The notes beneath the pieces are model-generated. The model saw only the letters and a list, made by a program, of their open reading frames with translations, was not told where the DNA came from and made no database searches. Below are positions 59,256 to 64,000 of a DNA stretch of 64,000 nucleotides, one piece after another. The position numbers were made by a program, and so were the translations under genes. Each line of letters opens with the position of its first letter. Within the stretch, counting starts at the first letter, position 1. Source of the DNA: Trissonchulus latispiculum (Eukaryota > Nematoda > Enoplea > Enoplida > Ironidae); the NCBI GenBank assembly GCA_030248195.1, contig JASAND010007463.1, positions 1 to 64,000 on the forward strand, in the 5' to 3' direction.

Positions 59256-60658
59256 TCTTCTTCTAATGGCTATAAAGAGACAGTAGTTCGCCGACCTCCT
59301 CCTCCCAAGCCTAATTTCTTTGACCGATCCAGTCCCAGGAAACGACCACAGTTTGTTCATACGGGAATGAGCTCGGATGAGGCCAACTGTAAACGTGAGT
59401 TATTAAATTAAAGACTGAAAGAAACGTGCATACCATCAAGTATCCGAACAAATTTGGAGAACCGGCTGGGACTGGGACTCTTTTGCTTTAACCAACTGAA
59501 CCGCAGTTATATACGTCTGTCGTCGAATGAAACCGGAATAATTCGAATCTAAGGTGGTACAACTTGCATGGCGCAATTGCCAAACATTATTTTTAGTTAA
59601 GTGACAGGTTTTCTCATTTGATAATCTAGGGCCTAATACATAACTTATTTACACAAAGGAAACGCATAAACCAGAGAAGATTCGTTTGGGGAACGATCGA
59701 TGTATATGTCGCAGGCTACAAGCATTCTCCGTCGGCACGCGTGCTGACTAGAAATTTCAGGCGGCACGCGTGCCGCCTAGCCTTTTAACGTACCCAGCAC
59801 TATGGACTTCAGTTACAGCGTGTGGCCTGAAATTTTCAGTCGGAACGCGTGCCGCCTAACTCACTTTAGGCTTTTAGCATTCCTACTAGCTTAAACTCAA
59901 TGTTACAGCACTAAGACTGATAAATCCAGTCGGCTCGCGTGCCACCTAAAATGAACTTAGTCTATTAGCATTCCCATTGCTCTCCCTACTCTTTACTTAT
60001 ATTTTGAGTATATAGAATTTAAATATTATTATCAACTATTTTATTATTTGAGCCTACAAATTTTAGCATTCAGGAAGTTCATTTTTCACCAGCTTGTTAC
60101 ATCCTCTTATTTTGATCACGTCGTAAGTATGCAAAAGGTAATATTCGCTTGAGCTTTGCTAGGCGGCATGCGTGCCGCCTGAAATTTCTACTCAACACGC
60201 GTGCCGACTGAGAATGCTTGTAGCCTGCGACATATATACGTGTTAATGTTTTTAGAAGATGTTTATACCCTTTGTAGGGGTAGGGACAGTCGACCCATGG
60301 GAACCATAGGTCAACTCCAGCAGGATAGACTTCCCATTGTGATGCCTCACTATGAGGCTTAGCGTCCCGGTATATATCCTTATCAAAAGGGCAAAAACGG
60401 GCTGGTAAGCGTATAATAAATCAAAAAGTTGAAATTTTTGTAAAGCTTAAAATGATTCTGAATGCTTATGAGGCTGGTTTTTCTTTAGGCACGGTAGAGA
60501 ATGAGGGACCACCGTCACAAACTGCTCCCAGTGCCCCTGGACAAACGCAGCCCAGTTGCCGTCTGGATACACCAAATCAGGGAGGACCGCGCAAGCTTAG
60601 TGAATCTCGGGGTGTTTATTTGCCACCCTTAAAGCTCATTGAACCGGTTAGTTATTAA
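59256..60658 (+). CDS. Two exons of an unrecognised proline-rich protein
   Basis: Exon A, 59256-59394, follows a strong T-rich tract and TAG acceptor. It reads SSSNGYKETVVRRPPPPKPN then FFDRSSPRKRPQFVHTGMSS and ends at AAAC|GTGAGT in phase 1. Exon B begins after CTTTAG at 60489 in phase 1 and reads TVENEGPPSQTAPSAPGQTQ and later ESRGVYLPPLKLIEP. It either continues through a GTTAGT donor at 60647 or terminates after three more codons at TAA (60656-60658). The RPPPPKP motif would suit SH3 or WW binding. No family is recognised and the 5' part is not found. Its phase structure and codon pattern support a real gene. Confidence 0.55.
59706..60232. mobile_element. MITE with CACGCGTG palindromes between the two proline-rich exons
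   Basis: Ends ATGTCGCAGGCTACAAGCAT and its reverse complement at about 60213-60232. Subterminal GTCGGCACGCGTG is present at both ends. Inside, the 18-bp palindrome GGCGGCACGCGTGCCGCC (59760-59777) and mutated copies recur near 59841, 59929 and 60163. Occupies the intron 59395-60488. Confidence 0.8.
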
Positions 60659-60725
60659 AATACAACGAAAATACAATTCAATTAAAATTGAACTTAAATT
60701 AAATATACTATCGGATTAATTAATT

Positions 60726-60754
60726 ATAGGGGGGCGCGATAGCGCTCCCCCTAT
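60726..60754. repeat. Short GC hairpin ATAGGGGG...CCCCCTAT
   Basis: ATAGGGGGGCGC / GCGCTCCCCCTAT stem followed by AATATGGGTG, related to the inverted copy at 46787-46812. It probably marks one end of a dispersed element that extends rightward through GGCCGG-rich sequence near 61085-61140 and 61290-61320. Confidence 0.65.
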
Positions 60755-61721
60755 AATATGGGTGTAAAAGGCTCAGCGCGGCCCTTAGAGACCCGTTCGA
60801 GCACCGTGCCAGCTAAATACTCAACCAAACTAGACAAATTTGGTATCGTTGGAATCAGCACGACGAGTACAACAAGTATCAAAAAAGTTTTGGTTAAAAT
60901 TTTCAACTTTGAAAATTTTCGCTTCCGGACAAGTTAGGTCCGTTTGTTTTTTTTTCCGTGTAAGTCACGCTTGGGGAAGCCGTTTTAGTATAACTCACAA
61001 ACTGAACGATATGGGCATTTTCAGCCGGTGAAGTTTGGTTTTTCTGAGAGTAGTATTTGTGTTAACGTACCTTTTGGACAATTTTCCGCCGCCCGGCCCG
61101 GCCGGCCACCTGTGCGGCCGGCCAAAGCTGGCCTGACCGCTAAGATGGCCAAAAAAGACCAATTTTGTGTCACGGCTACAGGGCTCAGGGAACAAGCTAG
61201 AGAGACGCGGCTTGTTGCATAAGAAACTTTGGGATGGGTAGCGTGTCATAACGAGGGCGATTTTCGATATCTGGCCAGGATCGTTCAGGCAGCCGGCCCA
61301 AAGTTGGTCCGGCCAAATGGCCATTTTGGAAAAATTTCTAAGTCCCAACTCCACAGAAAATAGTCAAAAATAGGCCTAAATATGCTGTTTTGGGCCATAT
61401 AGTGGGACGCATATAAGGGTTATCGGGGTCGCTGAACACGATGAGCATAGTCGCAGCGCTGTGCGGTGCTGCTATCGTGCTGTACTGTTATGCAGCAACC
61501 ATAGCACGCTGCCTGTAGACTTACTGTAAACGGCTAAACATATGAAACTTGGTAATAATTGTGTCTGTAGTAAGGGGGAACTGTAGCTATGTTAGTTGGT
61601 GCACTCTCTAGCTTCCACCGTGCTGTGTGTGCTGTTCGAAAACACAGCACCGTCGATATCCAGTTATTGATTTGTCACTGGCATTTGAAATTCGGCATAC
61701 AGATGGTACAGATGAAGTACA
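60755..61721. other. Repeat-derived DNA, no gene
   Basis: CCGGCCGG-rich patches near 61085-61140 and 61290-61320 lie within AT-rich sequence. The 119-codon minus frame at 60995-61354 crosses these patches and has no recognisable domain. Confidence 0.45.
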
Positions 61722-62163
61722 GCACGGCCTATAACTAGCTACACAAAAGTTGCAATCGTCCGAAATTTTGCTTATTAGTACGACAGAGCTTTAGAAATCT
61801 TACCGAATAAGCTTCTTTCACTGACAGTAAAGTTTGCATCTGGTTGCGATGCAGTATTGTGCTGCTCAAGTACAGCACGGCCTATAACTAGCTACAGATA
61901 CGTTGCAATTGTCCAAAATTTCGCATATAACTGCAGAAGAGCAATTGAAATCCTGCCGTATAAGTTTGTATCATCGACAGTATAATTTGCATCTGGTTGC
62001 GCTGCAGTAGAGTGCTGCTCAAGTACAGCACGGCCTAATACTAGCAACAGATAAATAGCAATAGCCTGAAATTGTGCAGGCACGTACATGATAACATTAC
62101 AAATCATGCCGAATAAGTCTAGTACTTTGGCAGTGACGCTTGCGTCAGCAGAGTGCTGCTGAA
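61722..62163. repeat. ~149-bp tandem repeat, three copies
   Basis: Each unit begins TACAGCACGGCCTA(T/A)(A/T)ACTAGC (near 61720, 61873 and 62022) and ends with GTGCTGCT(C/G)AAG. Copies differ by small substitutions. The array stops exactly where the next TIR element begins. Confidence 0.85.
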
Positions 62164-63266
62164 GTATAGTAGATTCGCCCAATGTGCGTCATACCCCAAA
62201 GTGCGTCACTCAGCCGTTTAAAGTTATCTGGTGCACTACAGAATGGAAGATATTCTAAAGTTTTTACATTTCTGAGCAGGTCTATTCAAGCTCTATGCAA
62301 TGGTGTAAAAAATATTTCCTAAAAGTTTTTTGACCGTGCACAATACTACAAAATTCAATATACTTTGAATAAAACACCCGTTGTCCGCCAAAGTTTAAGC
62401 AATGTCCCAAATTCTGTTTTATGCACCTAACAACCTTAATACCTAACAACTTTTAAAGTGTCAGCTATCAAATTGTTCGTTAGAATCTGCTGATTCTAAA
62501 AATATAAACAATTCCTGATTTCACCGTACTAGAACTGAGAAATTCCGATTTTGCTGGAACCACTGATCAGTCCCTAAAGTGCGTCGCTCTAAATTTGCTT
62601 CAAATAAACGCAAATACTGGCTCCATAACTTAACCTAAGACAAAAATAAGTGGAAAAACACTATCCTCGGAATAATTCTGAGCAATCTGATACCAAATTT
62701 TCTGTTTTTATGGCATTTTATTTTTTTAGTAAAAGTCATTGTTTCGGGCTTTAAATCATAAAATTACATTTTATAAATTGTCAAAGCTTAATTTGCAACT
62801 GAAATTCGTTTGAAATAACACAGTAGTAGCATTTTAACAAATTTTTCGAAGATCACAGATTTTGTTGATTTTGATATATATTGTTTATGAACAAGCCAAC
62901 TACCATATAAAAAATTTTCGTAGCATAAAATTGTAGGAAATGGAAGATATAACGTCTCAAAGTTTAGTTTTTTAATGCAAATCATAGGAGTTTTTAAATG
63001 ACGCACTTTAAGACACGACCGACGCACTTTAGGGAACAATCCTTTGACAGCGAAAAACTGCACTTTTTTGGCAAAAAACAGCTATAACTTACGATATGCT
63101 CTATCTAAAACAGTCAAATTTTAAAGAAATGTAGAAGTAGATGTACTTGACACCTCTGTAAAGTTTCATTTCATAAGCTTTGATCTTTCAAAAGTTACAG
63201 TTAATCAAAGTGAACACACTTTATGCGTGGACAAAAGGTGACGCAGATTGGGCGCATCTACTATAC
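62164..63266. mobile_element. 1.1-kb TIR element with GTGCGTC motifs
   Basis: Left GTATAGTAGATTCGCCCAAT and right ATTGGGCGCATCTACTATAC are reverse complements with one mismatch. The motif (T/A)AAGTGCGTC occurs repeatedly inside in both orientations (near 62201, 62577, 63003, 63024). No transposase frame. Flanking duplication not resolved. Confidence 0.75.
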
Positions 63267-63514
63267 AGCATGGCTTATAACAAACTTACATATAACTTTC
63301 TGCAACTTTCTAAAATATTCTTATTTGTAGTGGATGAGGGGTTTTCTGCCAAAATCAAGAAAAATGGAGAAATTGGTACTTTTCAAGCTTCTTTGTTCTA
63401 TGGCTTGGTTGACTGTTATATACGTAATTATTGGGGGAATTTTTTAAAGTTTCTTTCATAAAGCTTTAACATTTTTGCTTAAGGTTTACTGAGAACCTTA
63501 AAAATGAAATAGGA

Positions 63515-63843
63515 CAAGAATAAAAATGCTCCGATGGAGCTCCATATAAAACGATTGAAGTATATAAAGCCTAATATTTCAAAATCAGCAAGCTCGCCTG
63601 GAAATCTGACGAATTTAGAACTTAAGACAATAATGGTCAAATGCGGAGTGGAGCATGGGTACCCGCGAATATGGGTTGTTCAGCGAAGCTGGTCCATATT
63701 AGTGCGCTTTTAACCTAGTCCTCCTGGCATTTACAACCTGCCCCTACCATATTAACGTTTTAAAACCTAGTCCTCTGTCCGCTTAAAACCCAGTGTCACC
63801 CATATTGCATTTTTCATGCTCCATCGGAGCATTTTTATTCTTG
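63515..63843. mobile_element. 329-bp MITE with CAAGAATAAAAATGCTCCGA ends
   Basis: Starts CAAGAATAAAAATGCTCCGA and TGGAGC, and ends with the exact reverse complement (GCTCCATCGGAGCATTTTTA and TTCTTG). Its right end matches 43283-43346 and its interior matches 38047-38117, so at least three copies or fragments lie in the window. Confidence 0.85.
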
Positions 63844-63943
63844 TTTATGTATGATTCTATCTCACAAACAAACTTGTTTGAGTTTGCTTTCATGTACTAC
63901 GGTTAATGTAGAGTTTTAAGGAAGCTAGAAATTCACAGATTCA

Positions 63944-64000
63944 TGTTGTTGTTGTTGTTGTTAAGCTACACGAGGACACTTCGGCATCTACTGCCCCAGC
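63944..64000 (-). mobile_element. LINE 3' end with (AAC)n tail, cut by the window edge
   Basis: On the minus strand the sequence runs into AGTGTCCTCGTGTAGCTTAA followed by about six AAC units. This is the same layout as the LINE end at 36010-36266 but in opposite orientation. The rest lies beyond the window. Confidence 0.55.

Noticed and set aside
1..64000. CRISPR arrays, prokaryotic operons, or a bacterial defence system
   Set aside because: Spliced eukaryotic genes, microsatellites and MITEs throughout; the repeats are transposon arms and tandem arrays, not spaced direct repeats.

Overview
The window is eukaryotic (metazoan) genomic DNA: AT-rich, with intron-split genes using GT-AG junctions, and saturated with DNA transposon remnants, MITEs and fold-back palindromes. 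The best lineage clue is the LIM domain at 22473-22637 (minus), which reads like the arthropod smallish/LMO7 type (GTDVRVR..KLHCQNCYS). I therefore favour a protostome, probably an arthropod, but cannot name a species. Gene models below were built by hand from reading frames, splice consensus and intron-phase agreement. None has transcript support. Layout: (1) 2.8-4.2 kb, minus: a small gene for a putative secreted protein, family unknown. (2) 9.06-19.58 kb, plus: an eight-exon gene, about 498 aa, with a signal peptide, a helical unknown N-terminal region and a divergent C-type-lectin-like C-terminal domain. Its introns carry large transposons, including a 3.7-kb near-perfect palindrome, and its start codon lies inside the end of a MITE. 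(3) 22.4-27.8 kb, minus: the C-terminal part of an LMO7/LIMCH1/smallish-type LIM protein, with a 1.47-kb hAT-like element in one intron. (4) 28-43.3 kb: no host gene seen. This stretch holds TTAA-flanked fold-back elements, CAAGAG-family MITEs, a decayed Penelope-like retroelement, a LINE 3' end with (AAC)n tail, and two large palindromes back to back. (5) 43.4-49.4 kb, plus: a complete six-exon PSME3IP1/FAM192A (NIP30) gene, 295 aa, whose introns also carry MITEs and tandem repeats. (6) 49.5-59.2 kb: mostly unannotated, with MITEs and microsatellites. (7) 59.3-60.7 kb, plus: two phase-compatible exons of an unrecognised proline-rich protein, with a MITE between them. (8) 60.7-64 kb: hairpins, a ~149-bp tandem repeat, a 1.1-kb TIR element, a 329-bp MITE, and the tail of a LINE cut by the window edge. 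The genes show no functional relationship. What unites the window is repeated insertion of inverted-repeat elements into introns and next to start codons. No CRISPR, operon or bacterial system is present. The most notable material is the set of fold-back and MITE families with readable target-site duplications, and the lectin-like gene they have invaded.
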